DNA of 64,000 nucleotides. It comes from a virus. The notes below the pieces were generated by a model, which searched no databases, had not been told where the DNA came from, and was given only the letters and a program-made list of their open reading frames with translations. Every line of letters starts with the position of its first letter. The first letter of the stretch is position 1. The stretch is taken from positions 28,944 through 92,943 of the IMG/VR virus record IMGVR_UViG_3300043172_000799. The stretch is one strand, 5' to 3'. The translations under genes were made by a program, and so were the position numbers. Shown one piece after another: positions 41,784 to 50,700 of the stretch.

Positions 41784-42326
41784 ATGAATGTAATATTTAT
41801 CATAGAAGACGGCACAGCTAAATCTGATGCAACATCATATGTGTCTGTAGAAGATATGAAACAATATTTTTTTAATGTTGGGTATGATTATGATAGCTTG
41901 ACTGATGACGATATTAAAAGACTATTAAATAAGAGCACTTTTTATATAGACACAAACTATGACTTTCCTGGGTATCGTCAAACAGGGACACAGAGTTTGA
42001 CATGGCCTAGATCCTCTGCATATTACCTGGATGGATACAATATAGATGAGTCTTATATTCCACCTGAGATTATTAATGCAGTGTGTGAAACAGCCAATTT
42101 AATCAACACTGGATCAGATCCTTTTGCTACAATTAGTAAAGATGGGAAAGTAATAGCTGAAAGCAGTGCTGTAGACGTTATTAAAGAGAGCACCAAATTT
42201 GAGGAAGGATCAGTTCTTTATAGTGATGTGTACGTAATTGTAGATTCTGCATTATATAGATTAACAGGTGGTGTAAGTAATAACTTCACACTTAGTGTTA
42301 TTCGAACGGGTGGGGATTCAGCTTAA
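41784..42326 (+). CDS. Head-tail connector (DnaT-like / gp6-like)
   Basis: A 180-residue protein. The text SYVSVEDMKQYF...LLNKSTFYIDTNYDFPGYRQTGTQSLTWPRS is the pattern usually labelled 'DnaT-like' head-tail adaptor, an all-helical ring under the portal. Despite the label it has no DNA-replication role here. Position before the closure and terminator genes agrees. Confidence 0.75.
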   Translation: MNVIFIIEDGTAKSDATSYVSVEDMKQYFFNVGYDYDSLTDDDIKRLLNKSTFYIDTNYDFPGYRQTGTQSLTWPRSSAYYLDGYNIDESYIPPEIINAVCETANLINTGSDPFATISKDGKVIAESSAVDVIKESTKFEEGSVLYSDVYVIVDSALYRLTGGVSNNFTLSVIRTGGDSA

Positions 42327-42342
42327 AATAAGGAGATTAAAA

Positions 42343-42738
42343 ATGGCAACTAATTTATATTTGGCAGATAGCCAAGAATATATAACAGCAGATACGATGG
42401 ATGATGCTGTGACAAAGTATTTTCAGGACAAAGGGGTGTACCCAACATCTATAGCACTATTTAAGGATTCTACATTTCTTATCACAGAATCTACAGTAGT
42501 TGCTGTAACACCTGAAGTTCTTCCGGCAGGAGCAGTAACAGCAGGAGCAACCGTTTCACCAAGTACACCAGTGTATATAAAGGAAGGGGATCAAATAACA
42601 CTAACAGCCACAGGAGCAGGGGCTTTTCCAACTTTTGTAAATTGGGAAATAGATTCGGTGGAAGTTTCTACAGATAATCCATATACACATACAGCTACAG
42701 ACATTGCTGTGACGATAAGTGCAAACTTCTCTGCATAG
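42343..42738 (+). CDS. Ig-like/bacterial-repeat domain protein
   Basis: A 131-residue protein. I start it at the ATG after AAGGAG. Its C-terminal 75 residues resemble an InlB-type bacterial repeat: a 'P-V-Y-I-KEGDQITLTATGAG' strand pair, a central W (FVNWEIDS) and an ending TDIAVTISANFSA. Such domains decorate virions and may bind sugars. Confidence 0.65.
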   Translation: MATNLYLADSQEYITADTMDDAVTKYFQDKGVYPTSIALFKDSTFLITESTVVAVTPEVLPAGAVTAGATVSPSTPVYIKEGDQITLTATGAGAFPTFVNWEIDSVEVSTDNPYTHTATDIAVTISANFSA

Positions 42739-42767
42739 AGGAGTTATCCTCTATTTGGAGATAGAAC

Positions 42768-43178
42768 ATGGCTAAATTTAATTACCAAAAAACATTAGCT
42801 ACATCTCAGAGATTGATAAATAAGTTTGGTAATCCAATTACTATGACAAGAGCGTACAACGCCTCCCAATGGGATCGTGTCTATGATCCGGTAACAGAGT
42901 CATTTACTTGGACAAACACCACCACAGGAGCTTCACAGAGCACAGAACCGGCAGATGAGGTTACAATAGCAGATGGTGCATTAGTTGGAATTGATGAAGA
43001 GCTATTGGAAAATAGTTTAGTCAAAAAAAGTGATAGTAAGCTTTTGGTTGTGGGGATTGACGAACCACAGGTTGGAGACACATTTATTGTTAATGGGAAA
43101 GTATACGCTTACATTGCTCACATATCTATTAATCCTGCTGGTGTGAATGTTTTATACAAAGTAGCTCTCCGAATTTAA
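42768..43178 (+). CDS. Head closure (stopper) protein candidate
   Basis: A 136-residue protein with INKFGNPITMTRAYN near the N-terminus, SDSKLLVVGIDEPQVGDTFI and a strand-rich C-terminus. This matches the general look of phage head-closure proteins (a small SH3-like barrel) placed between connector and tail completion genes. Confidence 0.65.
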   Translation: MAKFNYQKTLATSQRLINKFGNPITMTRAYNASQWDRVYDPVTESFTWTNTTTGASQSTEPADEVTIADGALVGIDEELLENSLVKKSDSKLLVVGIDEPQVGDTFIVNGKVYAYIAHISINPAGVNVLYKVALRI

Positions 43179-43196
43179 TTTTTATTAGTATAACAT

Positions 43197-43282
43197 AGCA
43201 GGGTAGAGAAGCGGTCATTCTCAGCGGTCTCATAAGTCGCCAGCCTTAACAGGCTTCGTCAGTTCGAATCTGACCCCTGCTA
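43197..43282 (+). tRNA. tRNA with CAU anticodon and long variable arm
   Basis: An 86-base cloverleaf: acceptor AGCAGGG/CCCTGCT (7 bp), D arm GAGA/TCTC, anticodon stem GCGGT/GTCGC with loop CTCATAA (anticodon CAT), variable arm of 17 bases with stem AGCCT/AGGCT, T arm GTCAG-TTCGAAT-CTGAC, discriminator A, no encoded CCA. CAU means Met or lysidine-type Ile; a long variable arm is normal only in Leu, Ser, Tyr and SeC tRNAs, so the identity is uncertain. Confidence 0.85.
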
Positions 43283-43296
43283 ATAATATTATAGAT

Positions 43297-43352
43297 CACC
43301 TTCTCCTTTGCAAAGGCTGGTGATTAGTAATAGTCATCAGAAAGAGAAGGTG
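43297..43352 (+). promoter_or_regulatory. Three-way-junction hairpin hiding an endonuclease ribosome site
   Basis: CACCTTCTC (43297-43305) pairs with GAGAAGGTG (43344-43352), which contains the ribosome site of the 43361 gene. Inside are a CCTTTGCAAAGG palindrome and a CTGGTGAT/GTCATCAG hairpin. Confidence 0.7.
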
Positions 43353-43360
43353 GTTTTAAT

Positions 43361-44473
43361 ATGAGTAAGTATTCAAAGTATTTAATAGCTGGTATGGTGT
43401 TTAATGGCTGGGAAGTCATTAAACCTGACGTAGAAAGTAATGAAGGAAAACCGTCTTGTAGATGGTCATACAGGTGTAAATGTACAGATTGTGGTTTAGA
43501 GAAAGGGATTGATAAGAACAGATTGGCTTCTTTGAGTATAGGGCTTTGTGATCATAAGGGACAAAAGCAACATCCAAAATATTTAGAAAAGGGAACCACA
43601 TTTTCCGGCTGGGAAGTCGTAGAACCAGAAGAATCAAAGAACATCAGAGTTAAGCCTTCCGAATGGTTTTACAAATGTGTATGTCCTGTATGTGAAAATG
43701 AAAAACTTGTTAAAAGAACAACTTTACTTATTGGAGGTATAAACCCCTGTTCTCATGATGTTGTAAGAAACAAAAAGGGACGTACTTGCACAATGTGTGA
43801 TCAATTTTTATCATGGGATTCTTTTGGTGAAAAAGAAGATGGTTTTAACAGAAAAAATCATTGGTGTATTGGATGCACAAGAAAAAAGAGCACCCTATAT
43901 TATCATTCTGTAGAAAAGCTTGATATGCAAAATAATCCAGAAAAATATAGAGAAATAAATAAGGCTAAATATCAGAAGGATAAGGAGAATATCCAGAAAA
44001 AACATTCAGAATATTACTTTAGGACAAAGGAATCCCGTAGAGAGCATAAACGTAACTATAGAAAAAATAGATTAGAAAATGATTCCGCATTTAAACTGGA
44101 GTCTACTCTTCGCAATAGTATTTCCAGAGCTTTAAAAGCTTCTACATCTAAAAAGTTTTTATGCTCTAATAAAATGTTGGGTTGTACTCCGAAAGAATGT
44201 GTAGATTACCTTAATGATAATGAGTTTGGATATAACTTTAAAGATCATGGTATGTTTTCCTTGCATGTAGACCATATTATTCCATGTGCCTTTTTCAACT
44301 TGGATAATGCACTAGAACAATTGATTTGTTTCAATTATAACAACTTAAGGTTGTACCCAGCTAAGGAAAATTGGGCAAAACATGCCCACATAGAAGATAT
44401 GTGTCAGGATCTTTACCTTGAAATACAAAATGATGTCTTAAAAAAATATCCAGAATTGGAAGAAGGAATATAG
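43361..44473 (+). CDS. HNH homing endonuclease with duplicated N-terminal modules
   Basis: A 370-residue protein. Two N-terminal modules share G-x-x-F-x-G-WEV-x-x-P and Cys pairs (FNGWEVIKPD...CKCTDC; FSGWEVVEPE...CVCPVC), then a third zinc ribbon (CTMCDQFLSWDSFGEK). After a charged linker comes the HNH core, LHVDHIIPCAFFNLD...CFNYNNLRLYPAKEN. It lies directly after the tRNA and breaks the order of connector genes. Translation is probably restrained by the upstream junction. Confidence 0.85.
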   Translation: MSKYSKYLIAGMVFNGWEVIKPDVESNEGKPSCRWSYRCKCTDCGLEKGIDKNRLASLSIGLCDHKGQKQHPKYLEKGTTFSGWEVVEPEESKNIRVKPSEWFYKCVCPVCENEKLVKRTTLLIGGINPCSHDVVRNKKGRTCTMCDQFLSWDSFGEKEDGFNRKNHWCIGCTRKKSTLYYHSVEKLDMQNNPEKYREINKAKYQKDKENIQKKHSEYYFRTKESRREHKRNYRKNRLENDSAFKLESTLRNSISRALKASTSKKFLCSNKMLGCTPKECVDYLNDNEFGYNFKDHGMFSLHVDHIIPCAFFNLDNALEQLICFNYNNLRLYPAKENWAKHAHIEDMCQDLYLEIQNDVLKKYPELEEGI

Positions 44474-44474
44474 C

Positions 44475-44987
44475 ATGTCTAATAATAAAGATTTCATAAC
44501 TGATATTGCTAAGTTCAAAATAAAATCTGAAAACACTATAGATGATACAAGAAAATTCTTAGCTTTTGAGCTGTTTTCCCGTGTAGTTGATAGAACTCCC
44601 GTCGGTTTCCTATATGAACCAACATCAGGTAATACTAAGTTCAATTGGACCTGCACCATTAACACTCTACCAACCTCCATATTAAAGGGGGTCGATAAAA
44701 AGGGAAATGTAACTAAAGCTAGAATGGAAAAAGTCCTAGACAGAGTAAAATCTGATGATATAATATTTTTTTCCAACTCCGTAAGTCACATATTTCAGAT
44801 TGAAGATGGCCTATATCCTAAATCTCCTAGTGTAGGATCTTGGAATAAGCAGACAAAATCATACGAGATAAGAAGTTCTGGAGGCTTTTCCAAGCAAGCA
44901 CCAGCCGGAATGGTAAAATTAACACTACTTGCCTTTTCTAGTGTATCTAAAAATGCCATACGAAAGGCACAACGCCAAAATAGGTAG
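44475..44987 (+). CDS. Tail completion/neck protein (HK97 gp10-like)
   Basis: A 170-residue basic protein. The text FLAFELFSRVVDRTPVGF, then NTKFNWTCTINTLPTS, is the gp10-like pattern: a helix with R-T-P-V, then N-x-x-x-N-W. These proteins link head and tail. It begins one base after the stop of the endonuclease, which sits in the middle of the connector genes. Confidence 0.75.
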   Translation: MSNNKDFITDIAKFKIKSENTIDDTRKFLAFELFSRVVDRTPVGFLYEPTSGNTKFNWTCTINTLPTSILKGVDKKGNVTKARMEKVLDRVKSDDIIFFSNSVSHIFQIEDGLYPKSPSVGSWNKQTKSYEIRSSGGFSKQAPAGMVKLTLLAFSSVSKNAIRKAQRQNR

Positions 44988-44996
44988 GAGTATCAA

Positions 44997-45410
44997 ATGA
45001 CGCAAAAAGACATTGAAAAAGCACTAGATTTTAGGATGGGTGAGTATAAGACAGTATATCCTATACCAGTAGAGTATCCTGATGTAGCATATACTCCTAT
45101 TATTGGTACATCATATTTAAAAATAGATTATTTAAATACCCCAACTATACAAGTTCAATTAGGAACGAAAGCTGCTGATAGAGCTACTGGGATATATCAA
45201 ATCACATTAAATGTGGAAAACAATAAAGGTTCCGCAGAAGCAACAAAAATTATCACTCAATTGAAAGAGTTTTTCAAGAGAGGAACAATTGCTTCGTACA
45301 ATGGCTTGAATGTTAGAATATTAGGTTTTTATTTAGGGAGTTATTCTTCCGAAGGGGATTATTACCGAGAAGTAGTGAATATTATTTTTCGGTCCGATAT
45401 ATCAAATTAA
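44997..45410 (+). CDS. Tail terminator protein (DUF4128-like)
   Basis: A 137-residue protein: Y-L-K-I-DYLNTPTIQVQLGTKAADRATGIYQITLNVENNKG, then a helix and GFYLGSYSSEGDYYREVVNI. This is the DUF4128 pattern of siphophage tail terminators, which cap the tail tube. It sits directly before the tube gene. Confidence 0.8.
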   Translation: MTQKDIEKALDFRMGEYKTVYPIPVEYPDVAYTPIIGTSYLKIDYLNTPTIQVQLGTKAADRATGIYQITLNVENNKGSAEATKIITQLKEFFKRGTIASYNGLNVRILGFYLGSYSSEGDYYREVVNIIFRSDISN

Positions 45411-45431
45411 AGTAAATTACGGAGGTAATAA

Positions 45432-46859
45432 ATGGCAAATGGATCAGAACGGTATTTAGCATACCAGAAAGAAACAATAGCTTCAACACTCCCTAGTCCG
45501 TTTGATGCACAAAAGCTGAGAGTGGTATCAGGAAGTGGTATTGAGAATGCCAGAACTAATATAAGTTCTGATGAAATTAGAGATGATAGACAGATTATAG
45601 TAGCAAGACTAGGGCAGAATGCCCCTGCACTAACAATACCAGGTGAGCTTTCATTTGAAAGTTATGATGACCTTATCGCCGGTGCAATGGGTAGCCTTTG
45701 GGTAGGAGATTATGATTTAAATACTATCACAGTAGATGTGGCAGCAGGAGCTACAATTACTACAGACGATGCTTCCACATGGCTAAGTAAAGGTGTTGCA
45801 GTAGGAGACTATATCACACTTACAGGATTGACAGTAACAGCAGAAGATGGAGTTTATTATGTAGACACCTTGGCTGGTGCTGTAATGACATTGGATCAGG
45901 CAGATGCCTCCACACCGGCTGCATTCACACTTGAAGCCGGTGCTGTTGTAAGAATCGCAGGAGCAAGAAAAGGTGGAGCACATGATGGTTCTACAAACAA
46001 CATAACTGTAGTAGCCTTGGCAAAAACCATGACTGCTGCTACTGCATTGTGGGTTACTACATTCAACATCCGTGTTGGTGATAGAGTATTCTTCGCAGGA
46101 TTTACAAATGCAGGAAATAATGGATTTCACAAAGTAGCTGCTGTTACAGATACAGTACTTACATTGAAGACTCTTACATTAGTGGATGAGGTTATGGCTA
46201 CAGCATTAGAAGTAGCAAATGCTTCGGCAATAATTGTGACTGGAGTTGATCTTCCAACATTTAGTGTTGAAGAAGGATTTAGTGATGTTTCCAGATATCA
46301 CCACATTACAGGAGCGAAGGTAGGTACGTGGAGTGCAACTATACAGACTGATAGTATTATAACTACTGAGTTTGGAATGAGTGGTGTAACTTATAGTGGG
46401 TTTGATACAACTACTGTAACTAACTCTCTTACAGATGGAAACATCAATGATGTGTTTGACTCATATACTGGAACACTAACAATACCAGGTGTCAACGATT
46501 GTGTAATTACAGGATTTGACTTCACGTTAGAGAACAACCTGAATGTAAGATATGCTCTTCTTCAAAGAGATGCATGTTCCATTGGTGAAGGTAGAATTAA
46601 CGTCACCGGAACAATCAGTGCTTACTTTCCTGATAGTACACTAAGTGAGATCTACAACAATGAGACAGAACTTAACGTAGCATTGTACTTTGAAGATCTC
46701 GATGGAAATGGTTATACTTTTGGATTTCCAAAAGTTAAGTTCACAACTGATTCTTTGGACATAGCAGAGAATGACGTAAGTGAGTCCATAGGCTTCACTG
46801 CCTTGGGGGGAGATGCAGACTTCAAAACTATGTATGTAATTAAGAACAGAGCAGTTTAG
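45432..46859 (+). CDS. Major tail tube protein
   Basis: A 475-residue protein. The start MANGSERYLAYQKETIASTL, the phrase RDDRQIIVARLGQNAPALTIPGELSFESYDDLIAGAMG (a tube-protein strand-helix element) and the conserved ending INVTGTISAYFPD...LNVALYFEDLDGNGYTFGFPK fit the phage tail tube family. A central Ala/Thr-rich insert (about residues 95-275) contains two similar beta domains, probably on the tube surface. Terminator follows. Confidence 0.8.
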   Translation: MANGSERYLAYQKETIASTLPSPFDAQKLRVVSGSGIENARTNISSDEIRDDRQIIVARLGQNAPALTIPGELSFESYDDLIAGAMGSLWVGDYDLNTITVDVAAGATITTDDASTWLSKGVAVGDYITLTGLTVTAEDGVYYVDTLAGAVMTLDQADASTPAAFTLEAGAVVRIAGARKGGAHDGSTNNITVVALAKTMTAATALWVTTFNIRVGDRVFFAGFTNAGNNGFHKVAAVTDTVLTLKTLTLVDEVMATALEVANASAIIVTGVDLPTFSVEEGFSDVSRYHHITGAKVGTWSATIQTDSIITTEFGMSGVTYSGFDTTTVTNSLTDGNINDVFDSYTGTLTIPGVNDCVITGFDFTLENNLNVRYALLQRDACSIGEGRINVTGTISAYFPDSTLSEIYNNETELNVALYFEDLDGNGYTFGFPKVKFTTDSLDIAENDVSESIGFTALGGDADFKTMYVIKNRAV

Positions 46860-46865
46860 TAATTA

Positions 46866-46892
46866 TTCCCCTACTTTTTAGTAGGGGATTTT
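46866..46892 (+). terminator. Terminator after the tail tube gene
   Basis: CCCCTACT and AGTAGGGG form an 8-bp stem with a TTTT loop, followed by ATTTT. Confidence 0.9.
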
Positions 46893-46940
46893 AAACCAAA
46901 AAAAGAGAAACAAAACAAAAACAAAGAGGTAAAGAGAACT

Positions 46941-47312
46941 ATGAAAATTTCTAAATTTAACACAGTAGAAGCTTGCGAGAAGGGAGCATGGTTGACCATT
47001 CAGGACTTTGATGAGATGGACACAGATATTGAGATCAAAGTAATTGGTGTAGATTCCAAAGTATTCAAGAAACAGGTAAATAAACTTGCCAGACAGAATG
47101 AAGGTAAGAAAGTAAGTGATGCAGATAAACTAGAAGCGGAGACAATTCGTACTCTGGTAGCAATCACAACAGATTGGAAGAACGTTGAGGATGATGAAGA
47201 TAAAGCAGTTCCTTTTTCAAAAGAGGCTGTAGAAATTGTCTATACAGAATCCCCCTATATATGTGCACAAATTATTAAATTTGCGAGTGACCGTACAAAT
47301 TTTTTAGACTAA
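46941..47312 (+). CDS. Tail assembly chaperone, short form (gpG-like)
   Basis: A 123-residue acidic protein. It starts 48 bases after the tube terminator, with AGAGGT upstream. Members coat the tape measure during tail assembly. The middle (KVIGVDSKVFKKQVNKLARQ) fits the family. Near the 3' end is a slippery site that lets some ribosomes make the long form. Confidence 0.8.
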   Translation: MKISKFNTVEACEKGAWLTIQDFDEMDTDIEIKVIGVDSKVFKKQVNKLARQNEGKKVSDADKLEAETIRTLVAITTDWKNVEDDEDKAVPFSKEAVEIVYTESPYICAQIIKFASDRTNFLD

Positions 47313-47334
47313 AGGCATCCCGTTTAAAGGATGC
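47297..47334 (+). promoter_or_regulatory. Programmed -1 frameshift signal
   Basis: The heptamer A AAT TTT (47297-47303) is in the right phase for -1 slippage. A GCATCC/GGATGC hairpin (47315-47334) begins 11 bases later. The -1 frame stays open into the 47348-47710 coding region. Confidence 0.85.
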
Positions 47335-47710
47335 GGTAATAAGTAGATTGTTGTTGGATACTCCCGATGAAAAAACAGGAGTATCTAAAAGAAAAAAATT
47401 AGAAAAGGTATATGAACAATCTGGTGTATTACCTCCTGAATTAGCAGATGAGGTTAGACCGGAGTTTTGGGATGAACCCATATTTAATATGTTTTTTGAG
47501 ATTTTTCAGAGAGGTCAAGAGTTCTACCAGACAATCTACTATTATCAACAAGTCATGGACTTAGAGCTTGATGGGGAAGATTTAACTATCTTATTACTCC
47601 TATGGAACACAGCAAGTAAGTACTTATCTGAAAAAGATAAAAAGGGTAAAGAAACAACCCCTAAGAATAACAAACCGGCAAGTAGACATACAGGAAAAAG
47701 ACGGAGGTAG
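47303..47710 (+). CDS. Tail assembly chaperone, frameshifted extension (gpT-like)
   Basis: The downstream frame made by -1 slippage; joined to the short form it gives about 256 residues. It reads FRLKASRLKDAVISRLLLDT after the shift. It has no good ribosome site of its own. The C-terminus is basic (KKGKETTPKNNKPASRHTGK). This G/GT pair is the classic siphophage layout before the tape measure gene. Confidence 0.85.
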   Translation, partial: FRLKASRLKDAVISRLLLDTPDEKTGVSKRKKLEKVYEQSGVLPPELADEVRPEFWDEPIFNMFFEIFQRGQEFYQTIYYYQQVMDLELDGEDLTILLLLWNTASKYLSEKDKKGKETTPKNNKPASRHTGKRRR

Positions 47711-47712
47711 GA

Positions 47713-50700
47713 ATGGCAAATATAACTACATTATTTATAAAAGTGGATTCAAATGGTGTCGTCACCGCTTCTAAGAATTTAAAAGGATTAAAAGATCAAG
47801 CTAATAAAGTAGTTCCTGCTGTAGCAAAAGTGACAGCAGGAACTAAGGCTCTAAATACATCTACAAAGGCAACAGCCGTCACACTGGCTAGTGCCTCTTC
47901 TGGTCTAAAGACTGTGGGTAGAGACTTGAATAGATATTCTCTACTTTTAGCAGGAGCAGGAACTGCGGTAGCTAAGTTTAGTTTTGACCTATCTAAAGGA
48001 CTGGGGCAAGTACAGACTTTAATACCCGATACAGGAAATAGAATATTTGAGCTAGAAGACGCTCTCAAAGATCTTTCTGTATCTTCAGGTGTTAGTTTAA
48101 ATAATTTAACAGAAGGTTTATACCAGACTATATCTGCATTTCAAGATAGTGCTGACACAATAGATATATTTACTCAAGCAACTGAAGCCTCAATAGCTGG
48201 TAATGCTAGAGTAGTTGATTCTATTGAACTAGCATCTGCTGTTACAAAAGCCTATGGTGACACAACTGCGAAAGCAACACAGAAGGTATTTGACTTGGCA
48301 TTTGAGACAGTTAGATTAGGTCAAACTACTTTCCCACAATTAGCAAATGGAATCCAGACAGCAACAGACAGTGCTGTACGTTTAGGGATATCTCAAGAAG
48401 AACTATTTGCTACATTCTCTGCATTAACAGGAGTTATAGGTGATGCATCAGAAGTTGCAACAAAGTTTAGATCAGCTTCAGCATCTTTATTAAATCCGAA
48501 TGAGAATCTGTTAAGATTATTTAAAGCCTTATCAGAACAGACTGGAGAGTCTATTAAAAATGGGAAAGATTTTGTAAAGGTAGCCGGTGGATGGCAAGAG
48601 GCATTAGCATTAGTAGTTGACACAGCAGAAAAAGCAGGACAGCCATTACAAACATATATTAGAAGAATTGAAGGTATAACACTTGCCAGTAGATTGGCTG
48701 GAAATTCAGCAGAGAAATATGCTTCTGACTTAGAAGATGCCAATAATGCTGTAGGAGCAAGTAAGCGTTCATATGATGAAGTAAAAGAAGGGATAGACTC
48801 CTTTAGACAATCTATCTTAGAAAGTAGACAACAAATTATAGTTGCAGCTACAGAAATAGGGGAAAACTTAGTACCACGATTAGCGGAGTTACTTGCAAAA
48901 ATTGCAGATGCAGTAACGTCTTTTTCTAATATGGATGATGAACTTCAACACTTTATAATAACTGTTGGAGCATCCTTAGCAGTATTAGGACCCTTTTTAA
49001 TTTTACTTGGGTCAATTGCTAGGGCAATAAAAGCAATACAGGCATTGAAAGCCTCTGCTACATTTATTTCATTAGCCACAGCACTTGGTGGTCCGGCAGG
49101 ATTGATTGCAATATTAGCAGTAGCAGTAACTGGTTTCTTATTACTAAATAGTACAATTGCAAAGTCTATTAAAACCCAGAAAGAATTGAGTGATGCTATA
49201 TCCTCCACTAGTGGAGTAGGTACTGCTTTCAATAATTTAGCAACCAAATATGAAACTGTGAATGATGTAACAACTGTTAACCGAGATCTAAACAAAGAGT
49301 TGGTTGAGCTATATCCAGAATTGTCAGAAAATGTAGATATATACAAGGATAGTCTAGGGGATGTATATAATGAATTAGTCAAAATAAAACAAATAAAACT
49401 TGAGTTAGCACTACAGGCTCAAATAGATACATTGCACGATTTGAGAGCAAATGCAAGAGAAGCTGGAGATGCTTATGCAGATATACTCCCAGAGTTTAGA
49501 GCATTATTTGATGAACTTGGAGGACATGAGGAATTCACTGGAGGATTTGAAGGATTTCTTCAAGCTGTGTCCAGTGGAGAAGTTGCTGTAGATAATTACT
49601 TAGGACTTATTAACAGATTCAGAATAAGGCAAGGGGAACTTAACATAGAGCAAGGAAAGTTTGCAGAAGTCTATGATGAAGTGCTGGAGAGAATAGAGTC
49701 TACCGGACTATTTGATGTGATAGCAGATGAAGCTAATATTCTTAAATTGATACCAAAGACCTTACAAGAGGTGTTAAACAAAACACAAGAGGAATTAGAT
49801 AAGAATAAGCCAGAAATAGATCTAACACTAGATGCAGATACAAAAGAGAAAGCTCTTAAAACTTGGCAAGAATGGTTTGAACAAATTACCGGAGTTGCTA
49901 AAGAAAGATTTGGGAATAGTGGAAAAGTTGCATCAGAGGAATTCATAGCACAAATAAAGAAAGCAACCTCAGACCAAGATATTCTTTCTCTTTTAATAGG
50001 TGAAGATTTAGATAATGTGAAGAGTGCAAAGTCTGAAATAGACAAGATGAAAAGTGCCTTATTGGAACTTGTAACAATTGCAAAAGACGAGGTAAAGGAC
50101 GGAGAGATTTTTGAATTTGATGATAAGAGCATTAGGACTTTGATTCAGGGAATCAATGAGGCAACAGATGCATTAAAAGGATTTCAAGCTCAATCTTTAA
50201 AAGATACTTTAAAAGATGATTTGTTAGCTATGGATAAGCTGAATGAAGCATTTGGTGAAGCTCCTGAGTCCTTTGATGCCTTAACAGCAAAAGCAGATGT
50301 TCTAGGAGAAGCTTTGGAAAAGGCACTAGAGCTAGATCTTGAAGGTACGGGATTTGTAGAGGATTTAAAAAGCCAATTATCTGAAGTAGAAGAAGCACTT
50401 TCCAGCACTTTTGAAGGTGCACAGAATAATGTTGTTGACTTTTTTGAGAAAGCCCAGAAAGCAATGTTTGAGTTTATGACCAATACAATGGGCATGGCTC
50501 CACAGGTGGCATTGGCCATATCTGAAATTGGGGTAGCGTTATTGAGTTTAGGTATTGATGGAATCACCTCTAGTTTTGAAGCACTCGGTAATGCATTTGC
50601 AGACGGTGTGGCTAGTGGAAAAGAACTTAATGATATTTTAGCAGATCAAGCATTAGCTATACTTGAAATGCTCCCACAATTATTTATTCAGGCAGGGTTA

